A stretch of DNA of 64,000 nt from NCBI RefSeq assembly GCF_014489495.1, contig NZ_CP060780.1:1313001-1377000 (forward strand), read 5' to 3'. Shown in pieces: positions 30,682 to 43,997 of this stretch. A model generated the notes under the pieces. It made no database searches. It was given only the letters and a program-made list of their open reading frames with translations, and was not told the origin of the DNA. The stretch is from Sphingomonas daechungensis (GTDB lineage Bacteria; Pseudomonadota; Alphaproteobacteria; Sphingomonadales; Sphingomonadaceae). Each line of letters opens with the position of its first letter. Within the stretch, counting starts at the first letter, position 1. The translations under genes were made by a program, and so were the position numbers.

Positions 30682-30797
30682 CATCCAGACCGAACGCGGT
30701 TGCCAGCCGCGGATTCGCTCCATAAACACCTGCCCCGTTCGCCGCCTGTGTCCTGCAGGGGGTTCGGCATAGCCGCGAAAACGGGGAAGAATTTTCG

Positions 30798-32965
<2,168 letters not shown>

Positions 32966-32985
32966 TCCCGACGGCATCGAAAGAT

Positions 32986-33026
32986 TGGCCCGCCGGCACT
33001 GCCGCGGCGGGGCTTTTCTTTTTATT
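32986..33026 (+). terminator. rho-independent terminator of hppA
   Basis: The GC-rich hairpin GCCCGCCGGCA / TGCCGCGGCGGGGC is followed by TTTTCTTTTT, 20 bp after the corrected hppA stop. Confidence 0.85.
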
Positions 33027-33067
33027 GATGCGAATTAGGTTCGCCCTCGGATTGAGAGGGGGACTCA

Positions 33068-34974
33068 ATGCGTTTGATCGGGCTTGCCCTGGCCGCCACT
33101 ATTGCCTGCGCGGCTCCCGTGCATGCCGAGCAAGCTGTCCCCAAACTCCCAACGACGGTGTTCGCGCAACTTCCCGCGATGCGGAAACCGGTGCTTTCGC
33201 CCGACGGTCATCGGATCGTTGCCCGGGCTACGACGAATGGGCGTGGACGGCTCGTTCTCCTCGACGCCGATCAGCCGGAGGCCAAGCCGAAAGTCATCGA
33301 TATCGGCACTGCCAATGTCGCGGCCCTGCAGTGGGCCGGGAACAAGCGCCTGCTGATGCAGGTGCTGTCGACGGATTACATCTACGGTGTAGTCCCGGTT
33401 CCGATCCTGCGGCTGCTTGCGATCGACACCGATACCGGCGGCTCACGGGTCGTCGATAAGAAGAGCGACGGCCTCTACGCGGGCGACGTTCTTTACGCAG
33501 ACCCGACCGGCAGCTGGGCGCTCGTCGCCAGCCAGGACGACATCTATTCCTATCCGTCGGTCAAACGAGTCGATCTCGCGACCGGCAATGCCACGTTGGT
33601 CGAGAAGGCGAGGCCCGACGTCTGGGACTGGTATGCCGATGACGAAGGCGTGGTTCGAGCGGGAATCGCTTACGAGGGGCGCAAGTGGACGGTCTGGTAC
33701 CGTGACAAGGCCGGCGACCCTTTGAAGAAGACGCGCGGGAAGTTTGCCAAGGACGACGACAGCGCGGTCGACCGGGTCATGTTTGGGCCGAACAACAACG
33801 GCTGGATCGTGACCAACGAACGTACCGGTCGCTTCGGTCTCTACCGCTACGACTTCGTCACGGGTGCCGTCGGCGAGGCCATTTTCGAGAACCCGAAGTC
33901 GATCTGGACGACGTCAGTTACGATCCGACCAGCGGGACGATTTACGGCATCAGCTATCAGGACGATCGCCCGCGGGTGAAGTGGATCGACCCTAAGTGGC
34001 AGGCGCTTCAACAGAAGCTCGACAAGGCTCTGCCGAACGCAACCAACTCGATCGTCGATACGTCGGATGACGAGAAACGGTACCTGATTTGGTCAGGTGG
34101 AGCTTCGGATCCGGGACGCTATTTTCTGCTCGATACCGCCAACTGGCGAATGCACCCGGTGGTGGAGCCATACTTGATGGATGCGTCGCAAATGGCGGAG
34201 GTCCGCTCTGTCCAATATCAGGCACGCGACGGTTTGAAGATTCGGGCTTACCTGACGACGCCGAAGGGTCGCGATGCGAAGAGCCTGCCGCTCATCATCC
34301 TTCCCCACGGCGGTCCATTCGCGCGCGATGACTGGACGTTCGATCCGATTGTGCAATTCCTCGCCAACCGCGGATACGCGGTGCTCCAGCCACAATTCCG
34401 GGGCTCCACCGGATACGGGAAGGACTTCGCGAGCAAAGGCTATGGAGAATTCGGCAAGAAGATGCAGGATGACCTCGACGACGGCGTCGACTGGCTGGTG
34501 AAGACCGGCCAGGTCGATGCCAAGAGAGTCTGCATCATGGGGATGTCCTATGGTGGCTATGCGGCTCTGTGGGGCGCCGTTCGCAACCCGGACCGCTATC
34601 GCTGCGCCGTTAGCTGGGCTGGCGTGTCCGATCTCGATGCCTTGATGAAGTATGACCGCAAGAGCTTCTCGGCGATCCGCTACTTTCGCGAGTGGCGAGC
34701 CAAGGTCGCAGGCGATGCCAAGGATCTGGGGTCGGTCTCGCCGATCAAATATGCCGACAAGGTGAAGATCCCGGTCTTCATCAGCCACGGCGAGAACGAC
34801 GCCCGCGTTCCTGTGAAGCAAAGCCATTCGATGGTCGACGCGCTGACCAAGTCGAAGGCCGACGTCACGTCCGTTTTCTACAAGAGCAGCAGCCACGATT
34901 TCGACAGCGGCGCCGACTTCTACGATTGGCTTCAGCGGCTAGACGCGTTTCTCGCCAAGCATAATCCCGCCTGA
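33068..34974 (+). CDS. S9-family (prolyl oligopeptidase-type) secreted peptidase (frame-interrupted)
   Basis: About 635 aa. A Sec signal peptide (MRLIGLALAATIACAAPVHAE) is followed by a beta-propeller-like region and an alpha/beta-hydrolase peptidase domain. The nucleophile is in GMSYGGYAALWG, the Asp in SHGENDARVP and the His in KSSSHDFD. LPLIILPHGGPFARDDW is the oxyanion-region motif. It probably degrades short peptides in the periplasm. One -1 slip lies near 33903. It is paralogous to the gene at 36051. Confidence 0.9.
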
Positions 34975-35013
34975 CCCCTTTCAATCCCGGATAACCGAGA
35001 GCAGAGGCCGTCG

Positions 35014-35983
35014 ATGGCGCAGGCAATCCGAATCCACAAAACTGGCGGCCCCGAGGTTCTCAACTGGGAGGAGATCGAAGTCGGCGATCCCGGCCCGGCC
35101 AGGTCCGTGTTCGGCACGAAGCGGTCGGACTAAACTACATCGACGTCTATCACCGCACCGGACTCTATCCTCAGCCGCTTCCATTCACGCCCGGCGTCGA
35201 GGGTGCCGGCACAGTCGAGGCGGCCGGAGAGGGCGTGGCCGGAGTCCGGATCGGCGATCGCGTCGCTTACGCCGGTCCCGTCGGCAGCTACTCGGAAGCG
35301 CGGCTGATCGATGCGGACCGCCTCGTGAGGCTTCCGGACGCGATCGACTTCGAGAGTGCGGCGGCGATGATGCTGCAGGGCATGACGGTCCGCATGCTGC
35401 TGCGCGCCGTCCATCGTGTCGAGCCGGGCGATACGATCCTCGTCCACGCTGCGGCTGGCGGCGTCGGGCTGATCATGTGCCAGTGGGCAAAGGCGCTGGG
35501 GCGACGGTGATCGGAACCGTGTCGACCGAGGCCAAGGCCGAGCTCGCCCGCGCGCACGGCTGCGATCATCCGATCCTCTATACGGAGCAGGATTTCGTCG
35601 CGGAGGTCGGTCGCCTTACCGGCGGGGAGAAGCTGCCGGTCGTCTATGACTCGGTGGGCAAGGATACCTTCCTGAAGTCGCTCGACTGCCTTCATCCGCG
35701 CGGGGTGATGGTCAGCTATGGCAATGCGTCAGGTCCGCCGGACCCGATCCCGCCGGGACTGCTGGCGCAGAAGGGTTCGTTGTTCCTGACTCGCCCGACT
35801 CTTTACCATTACATCGCCAAGCGCGAGGAGCTGGAGCAATCGGCGACGGAGCTGTTCGACCTGGTGCTCTCGGGCAAGGTCAAACTCAAGATCGGCCAGG
35901 GTTTCAGCTTGCGTGAAGCAGCGGATGCGCACCGCGCGCTTGAGGCCCGCGAGACAACTGGCTCGACCGTTTTGACGGTCTAG
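35014..35983 (+). CDS. qor: NADPH:quinone oxidoreductase, zinc-free MDR family (frame-interrupted)
   Basis: About 323 aa. The N-terminal GroES-like domain (AIRIHKTGGPEVLNWEE, then VGLNYIDVYHRTGLYPQPLPF) and the Rossmann motif HAAAGGVGLIMCQWAKALGA match quinone reductase/zeta-crystallin. None of the Cys/His zinc ligands of alcohol dehydrogenases is present. Such enzymes reduce quinones using NADPH. The frame slips -1 near 35098 and 35502. It lies between two S9 peptidases. Confidence 0.9.
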
Positions 35984-36050
35984 GAGCGGCTGCTTCCCAT
36001 TTTACTGCCCTGTGTTAGCTTCCGCCCGCCGGAAGTCAGGGGGGAGTGAC

Positions 36051-37939
36051 ATGGTTCGGTCGTACTTTTGGGGGTGCTGGCGCTTGCCGGCGGCACTGCA
36101 GCCTTCGGCGCGACGCCGTTGCCCGATGCTGTTCCTGTCGAGGTTTTCGCCGCACTGCCGGGAATTGAGAGTCCCGAGCTTTCTCCAACGGTGAGAAGGT
36201 CGCGGCGAAGATCGCCATCGATGGCCAGCAATATCTGGTCGTCCAGCCCTCTTCGGCGGCAAGACGAGCGCCTTGATGGAGGACAAGTCCGACATCAACT
36301 GGTGGCAATGGGTCAACGACGACTGGCTGGTCGTCGGTGTCGGGGACAATGTCAGCCTTTACGGCATGGACTTCTACGCGACGGCGATCGTCGGCGTCAG
36401 CGCGGACATGAAGACGGTCAAGCGGGTCGACCCATTCCGCAACGGCGTCGAGGCCGACGACGTGATCTGGTACGCCAAGGACGGTTCGCCGAGGGTGCTG
36501 CTCTCCAAGGAGACAGGCATCGAGACTCCGATGGAATGGCAGCCGAGCGTCTGGGACGTCGATGTTTCGACCGGCAAGGGAAAGATGGTCACGCGGGCGA
36601 TGGACGACGTCTGGGAGTGGGACGCCGATCCGTCAGGAATGGTTCGCTATGGGATCATCTGGCGCGACGGTAAGCGCGCCGGAATCTATTATCGCGGTCC
36701 CGATGGCGGCAACTTCCAGAAGATTTCCTTTGCCAAGCGCCAGGAAGCATCCGTGCCCCTGCCCGTGGCCTATCGAGCCGACGGCAATGCCATCGCGATC
36801 GACGACAGTGATGGACGGGACAGCGTCTACGAGCTCTCGCTGCCCAGTTTCACTCTCGGCAAGAAGCTGTTCGGCGATCCCAAGTATGACGTGGACGCCG
36901 TCATCCTCAACGTCGCACTCAACGACGCTGCGGGTTTCCGGGTCGTCGGCAAACGCTCTCGGATCGAATGGCTCGACGAAGACTTGAAGGACATCCAGAA
37001 GGGGCTCGACCAGACGCTGGGCAGCGGAAATGCCCGGATTGTCTCCTGGAGCCGCAACCGCAAGCAACTGCTGGTCGAGGTGGGCAAGCCGTCACAAGCC
37101 GGCGGTCTCTATTACTGGGATACCAACGGCGCGACGATGCAGCGGATCGGCTGGAACAACTCGGTGCTCAAGGACCGAAATCTCTCCGCCGTTTCGACAG
37201 TTCAATACAAGGCGCGGGACGGGGTGCCGATCGAGGCCGTCCTCACGCTCCCACGCGGCCGCGAGGCGAAGAACCTGCCGCTCATCATGATGCCGCACGG
37301 GGGCCCGAGGCGCGAGACAGCGAGGAATATGACTGGTGGGCCCAGTATCTGGCGGAGCTTGGCTACGTCGTGATCCAGCCGAATTACCGCGGATCGAGTG
37401 GGTACGGGACCGAATTCGTCGACCGCGGACGGGGCGAATGGGGCCTGAAAATGCAAGATGACCTGATCGACGGAATCGATTGGCTCGCGGCGCAGGGGTG
37501 GTCGATCCGAAGCGCGTGTGCATTATCGGCGCGTCCTACGGTGGGTATGCGGCCATGCGCGGAGCGCAGCGCGATGGCTCCCGCTACCGCTGCGCCGTGT
37601 CCTATGCAGGCGTCTCGGACCTCAACGTCATGCTCAAGTACGACCGGAGCATGATGGGGAAGGGCATGGTCGAATATTGGAAGGCCAGGGCCGCCGACCT
37701 CGATGCTGTTTCGCCCAGATATCATGCGGCAAGCTTCGGCGCGCCGATCCTGATCGCGCACGGGGTCGAGGACAAGCGCGTTCCGGTGAAGCAGTCTCGG
37801 ATGCTGGTCAGCGAGCTACAGAAAGCCGTACGAATATCTTGAGCAGAAGAAGGGCGATCACCATTTCAGCAGGGCCGAGGATCGCCTGGAATTCCTGAAA
37901 CGGATGAAGGCCTTTCTCGACAAGCATAATCCTGCTTGA
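36051..37939 (+). CDS. S9-family secreted peptidase, second paralogue (heavily frame-interrupted)
   Basis: About 630 aa. The reconstructed N-terminus is a signal peptide (LLGVLALAGGTAAFG). The protein follows the same plan as the gene at 33068, with LPLIMMPHGGPEARD, GASYGGYAAMRG (Ser), HGVEDKRVPVKQS (Asp) and KGDHHFSRAEDR (His). This is the most damaged gene in the window: -1 slips near 36068, 36188, 36250, 37311 and 37497. There is a different lesion near 37825, where the frame moves by +1 (or -8, through loss of one copy of a short AAGCCG repeat). It could be a true pseudogene, but every catalytic element survives. Confidence 0.85.
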
Positions 37940-38021
37940 GCCTATCCAGGGGACGCGCCTTTCATTTTAGGCAGCGCGCTTGTAAGGCCACGCGACTTTT
38001 AGCCGAAGGAAGAGAGAACGC

Positions 38022-38270
38022 TTGGCCAAGGAAGAATTGCTCGAGATGCGGGGGCAGGTTGTGGAATTGCTGCCCAATGCGATGTTTCGCGTGCGGCTCG
38101 AGAACGGCCATGAGATCCTCGGCCATACCGCCGGCAAGATGCGCAAGAACCGGATTCGTGTGCTGACCGGAGACGAAGTCCTCGTCGAGATGACTCCCTA
38201 CGACCTGACCAAGGGCCGGATCACCTATCGGTTCATGCCAGGCCGCAGCGGGCCACCACCCCGCCCGTAG
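38022..38270 (+). CDS. infA: translation initiation factor IF-1
   Basis: IF-1 occupies the ribosomal A site during initiation. Intact, 82 aa, an S1-like OB fold: [38 protein letters not shown] and [14 protein letters not shown]. The conserved N-terminus places the start at TTG 38022, with GGAAGAGAG upstream. The C-terminal [10 protein letters not shown] is longer than in most homologues. Confidence 0.96.
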   Translation: MAKEELLEMRGQVVELLPNAMFRVRLENGHEILGHTAGKMRKNRIRVLTGDEVLVEMTPYDLTKGRITYRFMPGRSGPPPRP

Positions 38271-38276
38271 GGCGGC

Positions 38277-38848
38277 ATGCGCCTGGTCCTCGCTTCCGCA
38301 AGCCCGCGTCGGCTCGACCTGCTGGCGCGCATCGGCGTCGTGCCTGATGAAGTGGCGCCCCAGATATCGACGAACGTGTTCCGGCCGGAGAGCTGCCACG
38401 TGAGCACGCGCTTCGCCTGGCGGTCGAGAAAGCGGAAGCGGTTGCCGCAAGCCGTCCCGACGCGCTGGTCCTCGCCGCCGACACCGTTGTTGCCGTCGGG
38501 CGGCGGATCCTCCCCAAGGTCGAGGACGAAGCGACACTACGCGCCTGTATGAAGCTACTATCCGGTCGCCGCCACCGCGTCCTCACCGGGGTCGCGCTCG
38601 CCGCTCCCGGTCACGCAATCCGAACGCGGCTCGGAGAGACGATGATCGCCATGAAGCGCCTGTCCGATGAGGAGATCGACTATTACGCCGGTCATGGCGA
38701 ATGGCGGGGAAAGGCCGGCGGCTACGCACTCCAGGGCTATGGCGAGGTCTACGTCCGGCAGATCGCAGGCAGCTACTCGAACGTCGTCGGCCTGCCGCTG
38801 GCGGAAACGCGCCTGCTGCTGAAGTCGGCGGGCTATCCGCTTGCCTGA
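38277..38848 (+). CDS. maf: Maf-family nucleotide pyrophosphatase (frame-interrupted)
   Basis: About 190 aa. It starts MRLVLASASPRRLDLLARIG, the Maf signature. Restored segments give ADIDERVPAGELPREHALRLAVEKA and LVLAADTVVAVGRRIL, then GGYALQGYGEVYVRQIAGSYSNVVGLPLAET. Maf proteins hydrolyse non-canonical or methylated nucleoside triphosphates. One -1 slip lies near 38361. It sits 7 bp after infA and overlaps the next gene. Confidence 0.93.
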
Positions 38849-39784
38849 CTGGATCTGCGAGCGCGGGATCGGCGAGATCCGCTTCGCTCGGATCGTGGAT
38901 GGCGAGATCGTCGAAGCGCGCATCCTGCTTGAAGGCACGGTCGCGGCCGGGACGGTCCTGGACGGCAGGCTGATCGAGGTCGGTATACCGGCGCTCGCTG
39001 ATGCCGGCGGCCAGCAGTACTTGCTTCCCAGGGGCGCACCCGGAGTGACTCAAGGCGCCGCGATCCGGATCGAAGTGACGCGGGAGACGATTCCGGGCGC
39101 CGAACCGTGGAAGCGGCCGTTCGCCCGCATAGCGGAACGGGCGGAGGGCGTCTCGAATGCACTTGAGGCGGAGATCCTGCCGTTCCCAGCTCCAATTGAT
39201 CGGCTGGAGCAGGCGGGATGGTCCGACGTACTCGAAGAAGCGCGGAGCGGGATCGTTCGTTTCGAGGGCGGTGAGCTTCGCCTTTCGCTGACCCCGCGAT
39301 GACGTTGATCGATGTCGACGGACGCCTTGCCCCTGCCGAGCTCGCGTTGAAGGCCGCAAAGGTCGCCGCGCGGACTATACTGCGGCATGCGGTAGGCGGA
39401 TCGATCGGAATCGACCTCCCGACCATTTCCGGAAAGGAGCAACGGCAGGCTGTCGGGGCCGCCATCGACGCGACCCTGCCGCAGCCATTCGAGCGAACGG
39501 CAATGAACGGATTCGGATTCATACAGATCGTGCGTCCGCGCGCGCGCGCGTCTCTGTTCGAACTCGCGTCTGACCGACCGTCGTTCGAGGCTCGCAGCTT
39601 GCTTCGGAACGCCGCAATGTCCGTGTCGGGCGCCACAGTTCTCGTTGCTCATCCGTCCGTCTCGGCCGTCCTCGAACGCAATCCAGCGTGGCTGGAAGAC
39701 CTCTCGCGGCAGGTGGGCGGCCCGGCCACCTTGCGGAGCGACCCGTCGCTCCCCATCCATGGGGCCTATGCGCACAACGCTTGA
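38841..39784 (+). CDS. ribonuclease E/G-like protein lacking S1 domain (frame-interrupted)
   Basis: About 314 aa, with a TTG start overlapping the maf stop. A short beta-rich N-terminal part (DWICERGIGEIRFARIVDGEIVEARI) precedes an RNase E/G-type catalytic region, with TLIDVDGRLAPAEL matching the metal-binding Asp motif and GSIGIDLPTISGKEQR following it. The S1 RNA-binding insert and the zinc-link of canonical RNase E are absent, so this is the short form found in the infA-maf cluster of several alphaproteobacteria. One -1 slip near 39291 falsely splits it at a TGA. Confidence 0.8.
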
Positions 39785-39949
39785 TACCAAGTCCTGCCCG
39801 TTTGCCGGAAAAAGCCGTCGGCCGAGCACGCTCCGTTCTGTTCGCGCGGGTGCAAGGACCGCGACCTGTTGCGCTGGCTCGACGAAGGCTATCGGATTCC
39901 GGGTCCGAAAGCCGATGCTGGGGTGGACAGCGAAGATAGCGGCGGTTAG
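39768..39949 (+). CDS. yacG: DNA gyrase inhibitor / zinc-binding protein YacG (frame-interrupted)
   Basis: About 60 aa, a small zinc-finger protein. Four Cys ligands are in SCPVCRKKPSAEHAPFCSRGC after restoring one G near 39798, followed by the typical KDRDLLRWLDEGYRIPG. E. coli YacG inhibits gyrase. The start ATG overlaps the 3' end of the RNase-like gene by 17 bp. It lies 78 bp before tRNA-Phe. Confidence 0.85.
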
Positions 39950-40027
39950 TGAGCGCGGCGCCCCTCGACGTCGCTTTGCGGCGTCGCTCGGGACAGGCTT
40001 GGAGCGGGCGATCTGCCCGGCCCGAGA

Positions 40028-40102
40028 GCCCAGGTAGCTCAGTTGGTAGAGCACGTGACTGAAAATCACGGTGTCGGTGGTTCGATCCCGCCCTGGGCAC
40101 CA
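40028..40102 (+). tRNA. tRNA-Phe (GAA), one base short
   Basis: A cloverleaf can be drawn with acceptor strand GCCCAGG, D arm GCTC/GAGC, anticodon arm CGTGA-CTGAAAA-TCACG (anticodon GAA), T arm GGTGG-TTCGATC-CCGCC and encoded CCA. Only six bases (CTGGGC) are left to pair with the seven of the 5' acceptor strand. A C is missing in the CCC run at about 40092. The intact form would be 76 nt. Confidence 0.93.
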
Positions 40103-40475
40103 TTCCCATTCATCGCTGAAACCCGCGTTTCGACCGAGAGCGTTGCTTTCTTAGCTCCGCGAACCCCTTTGCTAGGGACACGCGACCGCGGCGGACCGGC
40201 AACTTTCCGTTAATCGCGCAATCCAGCCGTTAACTCTAAGCGTTCGTTTGGGCCTGCCTTAAGCTGCTGATTTGCGTCGAGCGAGCGTTCGGCGGCTCAG
40301 TCGAATCCGTTAATGGCACATGTTGTTTCGGCGCTACACTATGCTCAAAAAGCGGCTGAAAACCGTTGCGCAGCCTTGTTCTGTTTCAGTTATCGGACAA
40401 TGAAAGCGCCCACGTGCACCCAGTAAATGGGCCGAAACGTGTGCCCGGAGTAGCGGGCCGAACAAGGGGACCAAA
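40103..40475. other. 373-bp intergenic region before the second TonB receptor
   Basis: I see no gene, no convincing -35/-10 pair and no repeat of the tRNA 3' end. The last bases contain AAGGGG 7 nt before the receptor ATG. It must hold the receptor promoter, probably in the AT-richer part at 40310-40400. Confidence 0.5.
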
Positions 40476-43400
40476 ATGAAGACGAGCTTCCGTCAAAACC
40501 TGCTCGCATCGACCTTGCTGGTCGGTACGGCTGCGCTGGCAACGCCGGCGTGGGCACAGGACACGCAGTCAGCGGATCAAGCGGCCTCGACGCCGACCGG
40601 ACCAGTCGAAGCTGTTGCGACTGACGAACCCGCATCGAGCGGACAAGACATTATCGTTACCGGCTCGCGCATTCCGCAGCCGAACCTGGAATCGGCCGCA
40701 CCGGTCACGGTCGTGTCCGACCAGGACGTGAAGCTCTCCGGTTCGACCAGGATCGAAGACGTCCTCAACCAGCTGCCGTCCGTCGGCGCCGCGCAGACGT
40801 CCGGCGTGTCGAACGGCGCGACCGGTACGGCCGAAGTCGACCTTCGCTACCTCGGCTCCAAGCGCTCGCTGGTTCTGATCAACGGCCGCCGCATGATGCC
40901 GGGCGATCCGAACAGTGCGAACCTGTCGGCCGACTTGAACGTCATTCCAGCCGCGATCATCAAGCGGGCGGAAGTCCTTACCGGCGGCGCGTCGTCGGTG
41001 TACGGTGCTGACGCGGTTGCGGGCGTCGTCAACTTCATCATGGATACCCACTTCGAGGGCATCCGCTTCGACGGCAACTTCAGCATCTGGCAGCACAACC
41101 AGGACAATCCATTCGTCGGCACCTGCAATCGCGTGCAGGCAAGCTCCGGCTGTACGGCGGTGGATCAGCGTCTGCACATGAGCGACATCATCAACGCTCG
41201 TGGCTATCCGCTGCCCACTGGCAGCACGACTGACGGACGTTCGTTCGACGGCACCGTCACGATCGGCGCCGGCTTCGATGACGGCCGCGGCCATGCCGTT
41301 GCCTATTTCGGCTATCGCAACACCAAGCCGGTTCTCCAGCGCGACCGCGATTTCTCGCACTGCGTGATCCAGAACCAGACCAATCCCAATCCGCGTTGCG
41401 GTGGTTCGGCGACTGCGAACCCGGGCACCGCAATCATCTTCACGAGCGGAACCTCGACGGTCGCGGCACTTGGGCCGGGAACCATCACTCCGAACGCTCA
41501 GAACCTCTACAACTTCGCGCCGCTGAACTACTTCCAGCGGCCGGACGAGCGTTACATCGCCGGCGCGTTCGCCGATTACGAGATCAGCCCTGCGCTGAAG
41601 CCGTACCTCGAGTTCATGTTCATGGACGACCGGACGCTGGCGCAGATCGCTCCCTCGGGCGACTTCGGCAACACGCTGACCATCAACTGCGACAACCCGT
41701 TCATGTCAGCGCAGCAGTTCGCGGTCATTTGCGGCAACCCGCAGAACGTCATCAACGGCTTCGTGGGGAACTTCCCGCTGGCCCAAGGCGCTCCGTACAA
41801 CCCGAACCCGGGTGCGGCGCCGCTGACGTTCTTCGACGCCCGCGGCAACACTTACAACAATGCGTTCTTCCAGCTTCTCCGTCGTAACACGGAAGGCGGC
41901 CCGCGTATTTCCGACCTTCGTCACCAGGCGTGGCGCGGGGTCCTTGGAACCAAGGGCGACCTGTCGAGCATCTTCTCGTACGACGCCTACTTCCAGTACG
42001 GCCGCACGAACTACACGCAGGTCTACAAGAACGAGTTCTCGATCGCTCGCCTGACCCGCGCGCTCAACGCCGTGAACGTCGATGCCAATGGCGTCGCGGT
42101 CCCGGTCGGAACGCCTGGTTCGTCGATCGTCTGCCGCTCGGTTCTCGACGGTAGCGACCCGAATTGTACGCCTTGGGATCCGTTCGGCGCAGCTCCGTCG
42201 GCCGCGTCGATCAACTACCTGAACGTCTTCGGCGTCATCCAGGGCATCACTTCGGAACAGATCGGCCACTTCGACATCACCGGCCTGCTTGGCGATGCCG
42301 GCATCAAGACGCCGTGGGCGGAAGATGGCGTGGGCATCAACGTCGGTGTCGAATACCGGCGTGAATCGCTCGAGCTGAACCCGGACACGTCGTTCCAGAC
42401 GGGTGATCTTGCCGGTCAGGGTGCACCGACGCTTCCAGTCAGCGGCAACTTCCGCGTCTGGGACGTGTTCGGCGAAGCCCAGATTCCGATCATCCAGAAC
42501 CAGGGGATCGAGGAGTTCACGATCGGTCTCGGTTACCGGAAGTCCTGGTACGACATCAGCAGCGGCGGTGGCTATGACACCGACACGTACAAGATCTCGG
42601 CCGAGTTCGCTCCGGTGAGCGACATCCGGTTCCGCGGCTCGTACAACCGTGCAGCTCGTGCCCCGAACATCCAGGAGCTGTTCGCTCCGCAGTTCGTCGG
42701 CCTCGATGGTTCGAACGATCCTTGCGCCACTGGCACGCCAATCACGGCGACCGATTATGGCTGCCTTGCGCAGGGCCTCGCCATCGGCCAGTCGCCGACT
42801 GCCAATCCGGCCGGCCAGTACAACGGCCTGCTCGGCGGCAACCCGAACCTCAAGCCGGAGAAGGGCACGACCTGGACGATCGGTACGGTCATCCAGCCGC
42901 GCTTCATCCCGAGGTTCGCGCTGACGGTCGACTGGTGGAACATCAAGCTCGAGAACGCCATCCAGGGCTATGGTGGAGATGCCATCATCAACACCTGCGT
43001 TGGTGACTCGACCGCGACGTTCACTTCGCCGGCCTGCGCTCTCATCCAGCGCGACCCTGCAGGGTCGATCTGGCTGACGTCGGGTGGCTACGTGATCGAC
43101 CTTCCGCAGAACACGGCAACCATCAAGGAAGCCGGTCTCGATGTGGCGGCGTCCTACTCGCACCAGCTGTTCGGCCTCGGCAAGCTCGGCTGGAGCTTCG
43201 TCGGGACGTACATGGACAAGTACGACGTCAACAACGGCCTGTCGCAGCCTTACTCCTGTAAGGGCCGCTTCGGCCCGGTCTGCTCCGGCGGTACGGTTGC
43301 CGCCTCGGCGCCGATCCCCGAGTGGAGGCACAAGCTGCGGACGACCTGGACGTCGAACTTCGGCCTCGGACTGTCGCTGCAGTGGCGCTACATCGGCAAG

Positions 43401-43879
43401 GTCTCGGCTGAGACCCTCGATGCCAGCAACACCGTCAACGGCGCGTTCACCTACGACCCGGGTCTTCACGTGAAGGCGCAGAACTACCTCGATATCTCGG
43501 CGACCTACACGCTGATGGATCGGATCAACCTGCGTGCCGGTGTCAACAACCTGACCGACAACGATCCGCCGCTGATCACCAGCGGTAACGGCAACCGTCC
43601 GGGCTCGAACCTTTGCCCGGCTGGTCCGTGCAACGGCAACACGTACCCGGGCACCTGGGATGCGCTCGGCCGTCTCCTCTGGGTAGGCGCGACGATCGAC
43701 TTCCTGCCGCCGAAGCCGGCTCCGGCTCCGGTTGCACCGCCGCCGCCGCCTCCGCCGCCGCCCCGCCGCCGCCTGCCACGCAGACGTGCCCGGACGGCTC
43801 GGTGATCCTGGCGACCGAGGCATGCCCGGCTCCGCCGCCGCCGCCTCCGCCGCCGCCGCCGGCGCCAGAGCGCGGCTAA
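40476..43879 (+). CDS. TonB-dependent receptor with Cys-flanked polyproline tail, second copy
   Basis: About 1134 aa. The signal peptide is MKTSFRQNLLASTLLVG through TPAWAQ. The plug begins QDIIVTGSRIPQPNLESAAP, a motif of the large receptor group common in sphingomonads and Caulobacter, with LINGRRMMPGD and EVLTGGASSVYGADAVAGVVNF. A 22-strand barrel is expected, including FRGSYNRAARAPNIQELF. The sequence leaves the barrel into a polyproline, Cys, DGSVILATEA, Cys, polyproline tail. One -1 slip near 43764, inside the CCG run, hides this tail; uncorrected, the protein would end at 43805. It heads a co-directional group of modification enzymes. The ligand is unknown. Confidence 0.93.
43775..43879 (+). 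repeat. TonB-receptor tail module, copy 2
   Basis: This encodes ATQTCPDGSVILATEACP, a proline run and APERG. It is the partner of copy 1 (5840-5944), about 90% identical in DNA by hand alignment. Confidence 0.9.
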
Positions 43880-43902
43880 GCGGAAACGCTAGCTCGAAGA
43901 AT

Positions 43903-43939
43903 GGGGCGGTGGACCGAATGGTCCGCCGCCCTTTTCTTT
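43903..43939 (+). terminator. rho-independent terminator of the second TonB receptor
   Basis: GGGCGGTGGACC, loop GAAT, GGTCCGCCGCCC and then TTTTCTTTG. It lies 24 bp after the receptor stop, so the following operon has either its own promoter or some readthrough. Confidence 0.85.
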
Positions 43940-43997
43940 GTTCGCTCCGTCTGCCGCCAAGGCTGTCACTTGCCGGCAATTGCGCTAGACAGCCGCC

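Noticed and set aside
43735..43870. CCG/GCC tandem repeats as a microsatellite or CRISPR-like array
   Set aside because: The repeats encode in-frame proline in a protein tail. There are no spacers and the same protein sequence is kept with different codons in the other receptor.
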